Assembly: GCF_024138715.1 (NCBI RefSeq)
Contig: NZ_CP092074.1
Span: 2,170,001 to 2,234,000 of the forward strand
Direction: 5' to 3'
Length of the DNA: 64,000 nucleotides
Source: Emticicia sp. 21SJ11W-3
GTDB lineage: Bacteria > Bacteroidota > Bacteroidia > Cytophagales > Spirosomataceae
The notes under the pieces are model-generated. The model searched no databases. It was not told where the DNA came from and saw nothing but the letters and a program-made list of their open reading frames with translations. Positions 26,765 to 35,942 of this stretch are shown piece by piece. Each line of letters starts with the position of its first letter. The first letter of the stretch is position 1. Made by a program: the position numbers and the translations under genes.

Positions 26765-28228
26765 ATGATATTCAATTCAATAGAGTTTGCCATATTTTTT
26801 CCAATAGTAACTCTGGTGTATTTTCTGTTGCAGCACAAACATCGCTGGTGGTGGTTGCTGGCTACCAGTTGCTATTTTTATATGTTTTTTAAGCCTGAGT
26901 ACATACTAATTCTGGCTTTTACTATTGTAGTTGATTATTTTGCCGGAATACTCATTGAGCAGTCTGAAGGTAAGACCCGAAAGTGGTACCTGATTATGAG
27001 TCTGGTTGCCAATATTGGCGTGCTGGCGGTGTTTAAGTATTATAATTTTTTTAAGCTGGCATTAGGCGAAGCCGGATTGGTAAGCTGGCCTTTGCTTGAC
27101 ATTCTGCTGCCCATTGGGCTCTCTTTCCATACTTTTCAGGCTATGAGTTATACCATAGAGGTATACAGGGGTAATCAGAAAGCAGAGCGGCATTTTGGGA
27201 TATATTCGTTGTATGTAATGTTTTATCCGCAGTTGGTGGCAGGGCCAATTGAACGCCCGCAGAATATTCTGCATCAGTTTTATGAAAAACATACCTTTGA
27301 TTACGACCGGATAACAAGTGGATTGAAACTGATTGGCTGGGGTTTGTTTAAAAAAGTTGTGATTGCCGACAGGCTGGCGCTTTTTGTAGATAAAGTTTAT
27401 AATGCACCGCTTGACTACGAAGGCCTGCCTATAATTGTAGCCACCATATTTTTCTCATTTCAGATTTTCTGCGATTTCTCAGGTTACTCTGACATTGCCA
27501 TTGGCACCGCGCAGGTAATGGGCTTTAAGTTAATGAAAAACTTTGACAGGCCTTATTTTTCAAAAAATATATCGGAGTTCTGGCGCAGATGGCATATCTC
27601 ATTATCTTCCTGGTTCCGCGATTACCTCTATATTCCATTGGGTGGCAACAGGGTAAGCAAGTGGCGATGGTATTTTAATCTGTTTTTTGTTTTCACAATC
27701 AGTGGTTTCTGGCATGGCGCTAACTGGAATTATATTATCTGGGGCGCCATACACGGCCTGTTTCTGGTGGGGGCTATTATAACGGCAAAGCCCCGTAATT
27801 TTATAAACAACCTAACGGGGCTTACCAAATGGCCATGGCTGTTTAAAGTGGTACAGATTGTAACCACATTTGTGCTGGTTTCTTTCGCCTGGATATTTTT
27901 CAGAGGTAGCTACATGGAACTTGGCTGGACCTGGCACCTGGTTACTCACCTTTTTACTAACATGCCTGGTATAGCCGAACTGTCAGATGCTGACTACATT
28001 GCCCGCAATGTTTTTCTTGGTAATGGTGCCAGAGAATTTTTTACAGCTGTATTTCTTATCATTTTTATGGAGATTATTCATTACATTGAGCGCGACAGAA
28101 GCATCCGCAACGTAATTTCAACCAAGCCTGCCTGGGTGCGTTGGGGTATTTACTACCTGTTTGTAATGATGTTTTTTATTTTAGGGATATTCGACTCCCC
28201 GGCGCAATTCATTTATTTCCAGTTCTGA
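26765..28228 (+). CDS. MBOAT family membrane-bound O-acyltransferase (AlgI/DltB/PatA-like)
   Basis: This polytopic acyltransferase of 487 residues moves acyl groups across the inner membrane onto a glycan. The conserved MBOAT core is clear: FFSFQIFCDFSGYSDIAIG, FWRRWHISLSSWFRDYLYIPLGG and the catalytic-histidine motif FTISGFWHGANWNYIIWG (about residues 311-328). The N-terminus MIFNSIEFAIFFPIV is typical for AlgI-type proteins. It closes the operon with the two SGNH-like genes, which are the likely periplasmic partners. The acylated polymer cannot be read from the window. Confidence 0.92.
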   Translation: MIFNSIEFAIFFPIVTLVYFLLQHKHRWWWLLATSCYFYMFFKPEYILILAFTIVVDYFAGILIEQSEGKTRKWYLIMSLVANIGVLAVFKYYNFFKLALGEAGLVSWPLLDILLPIGLSFHTFQAMSYTIEVYRGNQKAERHFGIYSLYVMFYPQLVAGPIERPQNILHQFYEKHTFDYDRITSGLKLIGWGLFKKVVIADRLALFVDKVYNAPLDYEGLPIIVATIFFSFQIFCDFSGYSDIAIGTAQVMGFKLMKNFDRPYFSKNISEFWRRWHISLSSWFRDYLYIPLGGNRVSKWRWYFNLFFVFTISGFWHGANWNYIIWGAIHGLFLVGAIITAKPRNFINNLTGLTKWPWLFKVVQIVTTFVLVSFAWIFFRGSYMELGWTWHLVTHLFTNMPGIAELSDADYIARNVFLGNGAREFFTAVFLIIFMEIIHYIERDRSIRNVISTKPAWVRWGIYYLFVMMFFILGIFDSPAQFIYFQF

Positions 28229-28291
28229 TTTTTAAATTATTGATTCATTAGAAAATTTTTATCTCAGTGGGAAGAGGTGAAAATTTTTTTA

Positions 28292-28316
28292 TTAATCTAC
28301 TTGTTTGGTAGATTAA
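28292..28316. promoter_or_regulatory. Inverted repeat, candidate Rrf2 operator 1
   Basis: TTAATCTAC (28292-28300), a 7-base spacer and GTAGATTAA (28308-28316) form a perfect 9-base-arm palindrome. The same arms and spacer length occur before the Rrf2 gene (31652) and, degenerate, before the peroxiredoxin-like gene (35167). A weak promoter-like TAATTTG lies at 28325-28331. Confidence 0.55.
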
Positions 28317-28393
28317 ATGTGTTTTAATTTGTGTCAGAATCAGATAATCATCAACAGACGGAGAATTTCTTCAGATTTATTATTTGAGACCAC

Positions 28394-28468
28394 GGTCGTG
28401 AGTCTTATACGGAAGACAAAGAGTTTCATAAACTCTTTCAGGTGGTTCGAAACCACTCACGACAACCA
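28394..28468 (+). tRNA. tRNA-like sequence with CAT anticodon and encoded CCA, atypical D arm
   Basis: Reading 28394-28465 in standard tRNA numbering gives an acceptor stem with six of seven pairs (1:72 is G/A), a perfect 5-pair anticodon stem (28420-28424 with 28432-28436), the loop TTCATAA with anticodon CAT, a four-base variable loop, and a T arm of GGTGG / TTCGAAA / CCACT (one G-T pair). Discriminator A and CCA follow at once (28466-28468). Deviations: base 8 is A instead of T, and the D arm is weak in the standard register, although GTCTT/AAGAC (28402-28406, 28413-28417) can pair perfectly. It could be a divergent Met or Ile2 tRNA, a pseudogene, or a tRNA-derived RNA. A near-match promoter box ends eight bases upstream. 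Confidence 0.5.
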
Positions 28469-28493
28469 CAGTTTTGAATCTTGATTTAGTTGG

Positions 28494-29771
28494 ATGTTGA
28501 ACCACGCTATTGATTCAGTAAATTATTTAACAAAAATCAAACCTGCTATGGTACTCAATTATTTGGCGCTGGCTGTACCTTTCTTTTTGTTTTTTATCTG
28601 GCTTGAGTATTTCATTGCCAAAAAGCAAGGTAAGTCTTACTTTAAATTCAATAGTTCAATAGCTAATCTGAATGTTGGCATAGCTGAAAGGCTGATTGAT
28701 TTATTTACGGCCGGAGGTTTCTATTTTTTTTATGACTACCTGCATAAGAACTTTGCCATCTTTGATATTCAGCCAAGTTTGCTTTTATGGATTGCTCTTT
28801 TGCTGGCTACCGATTTTCTATGGTATTGGTATCATCGTTTCGGGCATGAAATTAATCTTTTCTGGGGGTTTCATGTAGTTCATCATACAAGCGAAGAGTT
28901 TAATTATACTGCCGCAACCCGAATAACTATTTTTCAGGCAGTGGTACGCACTTCATTCTGGTCTGTTTTACCGGTTATAGGTTTTCCGGCAGAAATGATT
29001 ACCGTTATTCTGTTAATACATGGTATATATCCCTTTTTTACACATACCCGTTTGATAGGTAAACTGGGCTTGCTTGAGTACATTATCGTTACCCCGTCGC
29101 ATCACAGGGTACATCATGCCAGCAATGAGCAATACCTGGATAAAAATTATGGCGATATGTTTATCATCTGGGATAAACTCTTTGGTACTTATGCCGAGGA
29201 AAAAGAGGAGCCGTCTTTTGGGTTAACCAAACAATTGGATAGCTATAGTTTTTTATGGCAGCATTTCCATTTTCTGGTTGAAATTGCCTACGCAACCAAG
29301 GAACAGAAAGGTTTAGGGAACAAACTAAAAGTAATTTTTGGGAAACCCTCAGATTTTGACCCTGAGATTCGGGCCAGAGCTGAGAAGCGATTCCTGGCTG
29401 TAAGAAAAGTACAGGCCTATACCACAAAATTCAGAGCTTATGTAATAGCCCAGATAGCATTTATAGTTACTGCTTTATTTTTGCTTTTACTGTTTGAACA
29501 CTACGTGCCGGTATTTTTGCAGGTATTGGCAGCATTATTTATTTTGATAACCCTGATTAACTGTGGCGCTATTCTCGACCAGCGCCGCTGGGTTTTTTAT
29601 CTCGAATTTGCTCGCGCAAGTCTGGTTCTGATCGCCACCTTTTATTATTTCCCTAACCCAACTATGGTGGGTATGGCAATTTTGTTAATATTAATAAGCC
29701 TGGCTCGCTTTTCAAGCCTTCAAAGGCACTACCTGTGGTTTATTTACGGAAAAAGAAAGGCTTTTAAATAG
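28494..29771 (+). CDS. Fatty acid hydroxylase / sterol desaturase superfamily membrane protein
   Basis: This di-iron integral membrane oxygenase has 425 residues. The histidine clusters are present in order: HRFGHE (HxxxH), HVVHH (HxxHH) and, after two membrane segments, HRVHH (HxxHH). The first half holds the catalytic region; the last 110 residues contain three extra hydrophobic segments. The family hydroxylates or desaturates lipids; the substrate is unknown. The start at 28494 lies 25 bases after the tRNA-like sequence; ATG 28548, just before a transmembrane segment, is an alternative. Candidate Rrf2 operator 1 lies about 180 bases upstream. Confidence 0.88.
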   Translation: MLNHAIDSVNYLTKIKPAMVLNYLALAVPFFLFFIWLEYFIAKKQGKSYFKFNSSIANLNVGIAERLIDLFTAGGFYFFYDYLHKNFAIFDIQPSLLLWIALLLATDFLWYWYHRFGHEINLFWGFHVVHHTSEEFNYTAATRITIFQAVVRTSFWSVLPVIGFPAEMITVILLIHGIYPFFTHTRLIGKLGLLEYIIVTPSHHRVHHASNEQYLDKNYGDMFIIWDKLFGTYAEEKEEPSFGLTKQLDSYSFLWQHFHFLVEIAYATKEQKGLGNKLKVIFGKPSDFDPEIRARAEKRFLAVRKVQAYTTKFRAYVIAQIAFIVTALFLLLLFEHYVPVFLQVLAALFILITLINCGAILDQRRWVFYLEFARASLVLIATFYYFPNPTMVGMAILLILISLARFSSLQRHYLWFIYGKRKAFK

Positions 29772-29815
29772 TTATAGATGTTTTATCATCGTAATAGGTT
29801 ATGGTAATTAAATTA

Positions 29816-29838
29816 GCTTGGTTAATTTTTAACCAAGC
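29816..29838. terminator. Terminator after the hydroxylase gene
   Basis: A perfect 10-base-pair stem (29816-29825 with 29829-29838) and a three-base loop, followed by GTAA and a T-run. Confidence 0.7.
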
Positions 29839-29905
29839 GTAATTTTTTTCGTAATTATGAAAAAAAATTTTACTCAATTTATAAAGTACAATTAAAACCA
29901 ATTAG

Positions 29906-31195
<1,290 letters not shown>

Positions 31196-31290
31196 ACAGT
31201 TACAGTTAAGACCTGCAACGGCAGTATTTGCAGGTCATATACTTTTACAAGTAACATTGCAAACTAATTTGCTGATGCAAAAATAAAAAA

Positions 31291-31479
31291 GAGATTTACC
31301 GTGCCGGAAAGTTTTATATACTGACAAACCTTACAAAAACGGAAAGGTATATCTTGATTTCAATAAAGCCATAAGCCCTCCATGTGCTTTTACACATTAC
31401 GTCAATTGTCCTTTACCCCAGGCAAAATACGTTGCCGGTTGCCATTCAGGCAGGGGACAAAACGTATGGGCAGCACTGA
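31291..31479 (+). pseudogene. Frameshifted C-terminal remnant of a DUF1684 protein
   Basis: In the 561-base gap between metY and the Rrf2 gene, the frame starting at 31308 reads YKNGKVYLDFNKA, then PPCAFTHYVNCPLP. After a shift the frame at 31423 reads QNTLPVAIQAGDKTYGQH and stops at 31479. Together these match the conserved C-terminus of DUF1684 proteins (LDFNKAYNPPCAF, CPLPP, NxLPVAIxAGEKxYG). A piece before 31308 (YRAGKF) appears in yet another register. The N-terminal half is missing, so it is a decayed gene. Confidence 0.75.
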
Positions 31480-31501
31480 AAATTTTACGTACCTTTAGTT
31501 A

Positions 31502-31589
31502 AGGCCAGGTAGCCTCAAAAAAAGCAATGTGGTTTTTTGTACTCTGAGAGGCTTCATTGCTTTTTTAAACTAATGAAGCAGTCTGGCCT
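31502..31589 (+). promoter_or_regulatory. Interleaved RNA pairing region after metY (possible pseudoknot)
   Basis: AGCCTC (31511-31516) can pair with GAGGCT (31548-31553), while a 12-base arm (31518-31529) pairs perfectly with 31555-31566, which ends in T6. The two stems interleave as in an H-type pseudoknot. AGGCCAG (31502-31508) can also pair with CTGGCCT (31583-31589), which is part of the next terminator stem. The rest of the 561-base gap holds only the DUF1684 remnant, the second terminator and the Rrf2 promoter region. Confidence 0.4.
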
Positions 31590-31618
31590 GGCTTAGCATT
31601 AGCCGGGTCAGATTTTTT
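31582..31618 (+). terminator. Terminator upstream of the Rrf2 gene
   Basis: A 12-base-pair stem with two G-U pairs (31582-31593 with 31601-31612), a 7-base loop and six Ts (31613-31618). It ends transcripts coming from the metY side. Confidence 0.75.
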
Positions 31619-31651
31619 ATGGGGTAGATAAGCCCTACAATTTATAATAAT

Positions 31652-31675
31652 TTAATCTACTAAATTGGTAGATTA
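31652..31675. promoter_or_regulatory. Inverted repeat, candidate Rrf2 operator 2 (autoregulation)
   Basis: TTAATCTAC (31652-31660), a 7-base spacer and GTAGATTA (31668-31675). It covers the expected -33 region of the Rrf2 promoter and starts 39 bases before the -7 box. Confidence 0.65.
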
Positions 31676-31690
31676 TATAGAAATATAGAT

Positions 31691-31698
31691 TATATTTG
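31691..31698 (+). promoter_or_regulatory. -7 promoter element of the Rrf2 gene
   Basis: TATATTTG, exact TAnnTTTG match, downstream of candidate operator 2 and 59 bases before the ATG. Confidence 0.6.
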
Positions 31699-31756
31699 TA
31701 CATCAATAAACTAAACTAAATACTATTTCATCAATTACAATTAACAACCGGGCGCC

Positions 31757-32191
31757 ATGATTTCTAAAAAAGCTAAATATGCCTTAAAAGCCCTGAAGGT
31801 TTTGGCAGAAAAATATGGTGAAAAAGATTCACTTACTGTAACCGATATTGCCAGTGAAGAGAGCATACCGAGGAAGTTTCTGGAAACTATTTTGCTTGAA
31901 TTAAGGAATAATGGCCTGCTAACCAGCCATAAAGGCAAAAACGGTGGTTATTCTTTAAGCATGGAACCCTCTAAAATTACGCTTGCAAGAATATTACGCA
32001 TAACAGATGGCCCAATTGCGCCCACATTATGTGTATCTATTTATTATTACGATAAATGTGATGATTGCGGCGACGAAGAAACCTGTGCCATACGACCCAT
32101 TATGCTAAAAGTGAGAGACGCCAACCTGAAAGTTTATGAAAACACAACCCTGCTGGATTTCGTTAATAAAAAAGAGCTGGCCCTGGCATGA
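31757..32191 (+). CDS. Rrf2 family transcriptional regulator with four-cysteine cluster
   Basis: This 144-residue winged-helix regulator has a DNA-binding N-terminus (SKKAKYALKALKVLAEKYG, then the recognition part SIPRKFLETILLELRNNGLL and the wing SHKGKNGGYSL). The sensory loop carries cysteines at 92, 101, 104 and 110 (C-x8-C-x2-C-x5-C), so an iron-sulfur cluster or thiol switch is likely, as in IscR or NsrR. The sulfur-metabolism surroundings suggest a CymR-like theme, although CymR lacks the cluster. Its own promoter overlaps an inverted repeat that recurs twice in the region. The signal sensed is unknown. Confidence 0.9.
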   Translation: MISKKAKYALKALKVLAEKYGEKDSLTVTDIASEESIPRKFLETILLELRNNGLLTSHKGKNGGYSLSMEPSKITLARILRITDGPIAPTLCVSIYYYDKCDDCGDEETCAIRPIMLKVRDANLKVYENTTLLDFVNKKELALA

Positions 32192-32293
32192 TTCAGCTTA
32201 TAGCTGAATAAAAAGGCAGGAACACTTTTTTAAGTTAGCTCAAGTGAGTATTTTCAAATGGGCTAATTACGTAAATTGGTAAATTGAGGTAAA

Positions 32294-33727
32294 ATGGCAA
32301 AGAAAGAGTATGATGCGGTAATAGTAGGGGCTGGGCCAAATGGCTTGGCTGCGGCTATAACCTTACAGCAGGCAGGTTTATCAGTATTACTGATTGAAGG
32401 ACGGGGAAAAATTGGTGGCGGGCTACGGTCTGAAGCACTCACATTGCCTGGGTTTTTACATGATGTTTGTTCGGCCATTCATCCAATGGCACTCGCATCG
32501 CCTTTTTTCAGGTCGTTGCCTCTGGCTGATTTCGGACTCGAATTTATCCAGCCTCCGGTAGCAGCTGCTCATCCGTTTGACGGTGGTTCAGCTGCGTTGC
32601 TCCACCGCTCTGTGGTAGAAACTGCCTCCGCTTTTGGAATAGATGAAAAAGCGTATTTAAAGTTAATTCAACCATTAACTGCGGGTTTTTCAGGGCTGGT
32701 AAATGATATACTGGCACCTTTACATTTGCCTGACAATATATGGCAGTTTACAAAATTTGGTCTCAATGCCTTGCAACCGGCTTCAATGCTTGCCGGGCGT
32801 TTTCGGTCAAAAGAAGCAAAAGGCTTGTGGGGTGGTATGGCAGCACATTCAATGCTTCCGCTTGATAAATTAACCACCGCCGCCATCGGTCTGGTTTTAC
32901 TTTCAGCTGGGCATGCGCATGGGTGGCCTATACCCAAAGGAGGCTCAAATCAGATAGCCACAGCTTTGGCAGCTTATTTCCAATCTTTAGGCGGGCAGAT
33001 AGAAACCGGTATATATATAAAGTCATTGCAGCAATTACCTTCATCAACAGCTGTATTATTTGATGTTACCCCCCGGCAGCTATTACAAATAGCTGGCCAT
33101 ACCTTCTCTTCAGTTTATCAATCACAACTGAAAAGATACAGGTATGGCATGGGGGTTTTTAAAGTCGACTGGGCATTGGCAGAGCCGGTGCCATTTACTA
33201 ATTCCGGTTGCCGACAGGCCGGTACGGTTCATATCGGGGGTACATTTGAAGAAGTTGCCAATGCAGAGAAAATGAACTGGGCCGGCAAGCATCCTGATAA
33301 ACCTTTTGTTTTATTAGCGCAACAAAGTATATTTGATACCACTCGCGCACCGGAAGGGAAACAAACATTGTGGGGTTACTGTCATGTGCCTGCCAATTCA
33401 ACCCTTGACATGACAGACCGCATTGAACAGCAGATTGAACGCTTTGCGCCCGGGTTCAGAGACAGGATTCTGGCCCGGCATACCATGAATACGGCACAAA
33501 TGGAAGATTATAACCCTAATTATATAGGGGGTGATATTAACGGTGGGGCTCAAACGCTTTCGCAGCTTTTTACAAGGCCCGCACTCAGGTGGTCTCCTTA
33601 TCGTACCTCCACCAAAGGTCTTTACATTTGTTCTTCCTCAACGCCTCCGGGTGGTGGGGTACACGGTATGTGCGGATACCACGCTGCACAAAGATTTTTG
33701 GAAGATTTGTTTCCTCAGCACAGTTAA
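32294..33727 (+). CDS. NAD(P)/FAD-dependent oxidoreductase, phytoene desaturase-like (PYROXD2 type)
   Basis: This 477-residue flavoprotein begins with the dinucleotide-binding motif VIVGAGPNGLAAAITLQQAG and ends in the FAD-contact segment GLYICSSSTPPGGGVHGMCGYHAA, a layout seen in phytoene desaturase relatives and PYROXD2. The middle part carries no carotenoid-specific sign, and no crtB neighbour exists, so carotenoid synthesis is unlikely. It follows the Rrf2 gene by 102 bases and could be co-transcribed with it. The substrate is unknown. Confidence 0.85.
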   Translation: MAKKEYDAVIVGAGPNGLAAAITLQQAGLSVLLIEGRGKIGGGLRSEALTLPGFLHDVCSAIHPMALASPFFRSLPLADFGLEFIQPPVAAAHPFDGGSAALLHRSVVETASAFGIDEKAYLKLIQPLTAGFSGLVNDILAPLHLPDNIWQFTKFGLNALQPASMLAGRFRSKEAKGLWGGMAAHSMLPLDKLTTAAIGLVLLSAGHAHGWPIPKGGSNQIATALAAYFQSLGGQIETGIYIKSLQQLPSSTAVLFDVTPRQLLQIAGHTFSSVYQSQLKRYRYGMGVFKVDWALAEPVPFTNSGCRQAGTVHIGGTFEEVANAEKMNWAGKHPDKPFVLLAQQSIFDTTRAPEGKQTLWGYCHVPANSTLDMTDRIEQQIERFAPGFRDRILARHTMNTAQMEDYNPNYIGGDINGGAQTLSQLFTRPALRWSPYRTSTKGLYICSSSTPPGGGVHGMCGYHAAQRFLEDLFPQHS

Positions 33728-33785
33728 ACAGTAATTAAGTATTTGAAACATAAACCACTATAACCCTCTAAAATTTCGCATTGAC

Positions 33786-35045
33786 ATGCCTACACCTGCC
33801 AAGAAAATCTTTTTTACCGAAGACTCAACCGTTATTTTACTCGGATTTTCAATCATTATTTTATCTATTCTGGGGGTATTGTTACCAACACCTTCATTTG
33901 GCTGGCAAACCAGCAATGATCTGCTAACGAAAGTACTGGCTTATGATAACATTGTAAAAATTCTGGTGTTATTATTAGCCGTGCTTACCTGTGCTATTAT
34001 TGGGGCCTTGGCACTTGGCAAGCCGGTAGTGCCTTTACTGGCTGGTATACCGGTTATTTTTGTGCTTACCATGCTGGCACTTATTATAGCCGGCAACAAT
34101 AAAGTAAAAAACCTTAACCTGGAGGCGGTGATTTTTAGTTTGCTGATAGGCTTAGTTATTGGTAATACTGTACAATTACCTTTGTGGTTAAAAAAATCTT
34201 TGTCAACCGAGGTTTTTGTGAAAATAGGGCTTGTAATTTTAGGTACCAGCGTAATATTTTCCGATATCCTGCAAGCAGGTTTGCTGGGGCTTATTCAGGC
34301 TTTGGTAGTGGTAGTATCAGTGTGGTATTTTGCATTCTGGGTATCTAAAAAATTAGGTATTGATGAAGAAATGGCCATTATGCTGTCAAGCGCTGTTTCT
34401 ATTTGCGGCGTATCTGCGGCTATTGCTACTTCAGGGGCCATTAAAGGAGACTCTAAAAAGTTATCGTACGTTATCTCACTGGTGCTGATAACCGCTATAC
34501 CTATGATGATATTTATGCCTTACATTGCCAAAGCGTTGGGTTTGTCTGAAGAAGTAACCGGTGCTTGGCTGGGTGGTACAATAGATACCACCGGGGCTGT
34601 AGTTGCATCAGGAACACTGGTTGGGGAAGTGGCGTTGAAAACCAGCACAATTGTAAAATTTTCGCAGAATGTTTTGTTGGGAGTTGCTGCTTTTGCCATC
34701 TCTATTTACTGGACCTACACTAACAATCCGCTGGCAAAAGATAATGAAACAAAACCATCATTGACCGTAATTTGGGACCGTTTCCCGAAGTTTGTACTCG
34801 GATTCCTGGCTGCTTCGTTGCTTTTTTCTTTCTTTGTGCCTGCCGATACCATCAATGCAGTAAAGGGAAGCCTGAAAAATCTGCAAGGTTTATGGTTTGC
34901 TTTGGCCTTTACCAGTATTGGTCTTGAAACAAACTTCAGGGATATTTTCAATAAAGACAACAAAAAGCCACTGTATGCCTTTTTAATTGCTCAAACATTT
35001 AATATTTTCATTACCCTGATAATAGCTTATTATCTGTTCAGATAA
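33786..35045 (+). CDS. YeiH family putative sulfate/sulfite exporter
   Basis: This integral membrane protein of 419 residues has about eleven hydrophobic segments. It belongs to the YeiH (UPF0324) family by the segments IGLVIGNTVQLPLWLKKSL, VKIGLVILGTSVIFSDI, SSAVSICGVSAAIATSGAIK and GAWLGGTIDTTGAVVASG. Family members are annotated as sulfate exporters, in part from links to sulfur regulators. Next to metY and an Rrf2 regulator this assignment is sensible. It follows the flavoprotein gene by 58 bases on the same strand. Confidence 0.87.
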   Translation: MPTPAKKIFFTEDSTVILLGFSIIILSILGVLLPTPSFGWQTSNDLLTKVLAYDNIVKILVLLLAVLTCAIIGALALGKPVVPLLAGIPVIFVLTMLALIIAGNNKVKNLNLEAVIFSLLIGLVIGNTVQLPLWLKKSLSTEVFVKIGLVILGTSVIFSDILQAGLLGLIQALVVVVSVWYFAFWVSKKLGIDEEMAIMLSSAVSICGVSAAIATSGAIKGDSKKLSYVISLVLITAIPMMIFMPYIAKALGLSEEVTGAWLGGTIDTTGAVVASGTLVGEVALKTSTIVKFSQNVLLGVAAFAISIYWTYTNNPLAKDNETKPSLTVIWDRFPKFVLGFLAASLLFSFFVPADTINAVKGSLKNLQGLWFALAFTSIGLETNFRDIFNKDNKKPLYAFLIAQTFNIFITLIIAYYLFR

Positions 35046-35166
35046 TTGACTTAGAAAAAACATTCCTTATGGCATGTTTAGTTTAAGCATGCCATTTTTT
35101 TTAATTCAACAGGTACTGCAATAGTATCTTGTTGTAGCTGATATGCAAAGATTATTTTATCTAAAA

Positions 35167-35190
35167 TTAATCTACTAACATACTAGACTA
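35167..35190. promoter_or_regulatory. Degenerate inverted repeat, candidate Rrf2 operator 3
   Basis: TTAATCTAC (35167-35175), a 7-base spacer and CTAGACTA (35183-35190; six of eight match GTAGATTA). It starts 38 bases before a -7 box, nearly the spacing of candidate operator 2. Confidence 0.5.
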
Positions 35191-35204
35191 TATAGATTAT
35201 TTAT

Positions 35205-35212
35205 TATATTTG
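35205..35212 (+). promoter_or_regulatory. -7 promoter element of the peroxiredoxin-like gene
   Basis: TATATTTG, exact TAnnTTTG match, identical to the Rrf2 gene box and 44 bases upstream of the ATG. Confidence 0.6.
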
Positions 35213-35255
35213 CATCGTTAACGGAAAATAAAGTATTTAAATCGATTCAGACGTT

Positions 35256-35888
35256 ATGAGCAACTACACACCCAAATATGACCCGGCTTTCTGGGATACT
35301 GATATTCAGGTAAAAAGAAACAACAGTAAGTTGTTGCCATTGCTTACCGGCTCTAATGCACCCGATATTACTTTCAAAAAAGATATGGGTATCTGGCAGC
35401 AGGTTTCTTATCGATTTAATTATACCCAGGCTACCATAAAGTCAATTATGGATAATAAGCCTCTGGTTATCAGTTTTTTATCTGGCGGCTGGAATAACTA
35501 CGGTTTAAAACACCTGAAGTTACTGAGCCAGGCATATCCTGAGATACTTGCTTTAGGAGGTAACCTGCTGGTAATTGTGCATGCTATGTATCAGGACGTT
35601 AGAGAAATGGTGCAATACTTTGAGATTCCGTTTAATGTAATTGCAGACCCACATAACGAGATATCGGAAAAGTTCGGGCTTTTTTCGAAGGATGTTCCTG
35701 TTTGGGATAAGGTGTCTGGCATTTCAGAAGAGGTACCTATTCCGGCTACCTATGTACTTAATCAATATGCAAATGTCATTTATCATACTATAGACGAAGA
35801 TTTTTTGCATACATTTTCGGCAACCAAAGTGCTGGGGGCTGTGTTTGCGGCTGTCAACAGGGTTCCGTTTGTTAATTATGCTGCCTGA
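35256..35888 (+). CDS. Peroxiredoxin-like (AhpC/TSA) protein with no cysteine
   Basis: This 210-residue protein has the thioredoxin-fold layout of AhpC/TSA proteins: a start strand with SNAPDITF, KPLVISFLSGGWNNYG (residues 68-83) where active relatives have GGWCPYC, then LLVIVHA, FNVIADPHNEISEKFGLF and the cis-proline region IPATYVLNQYANVIYHTIDEDF. Both active-site cysteines are replaced (N80, G83), and the whole protein contains no cysteine. It cannot be a thiol peroxidase and is perhaps a binding or regulatory protein. Its promoter carries candidate operator 3. The hydrolase gene follows on the same strand. Confidence 0.82.
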   Translation: MSNYTPKYDPAFWDTDIQVKRNNSKLLPLLTGSNAPDITFKKDMGIWQQVSYRFNYTQATIKSIMDNKPLVISFLSGGWNNYGLKHLKLLSQAYPEILALGGNLLVIVHAMYQDVREMVQYFEIPFNVIADPHNEISEKFGLFSKDVPVWDKVSGISEEVPIPATYVLNQYANVIYHTIDEDFLHTFSATKVLGAVFAAVNRVPFVNYAA

Positions 35889-35942
35889 TACGCAGACACA
35901 AAGTTTATCCGTTTATTGTTTATTTAATAAACAAATAATAGC

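Noticed and set aside
31502-31566. SAM-type riboswitch between metY and the Rrf2 gene
   Set aside because: The interleaved stems recall SAM-II, but the conserved core bases of SAM-I or SAM-II were not found, and the element lies after metY, not before it.
32294-33727. Carotenoid biosynthesis gene crtI
   Set aside because: The fold matches, but the sequence resembles the PYROXD2 group and there are no other carotenoid genes nearby.
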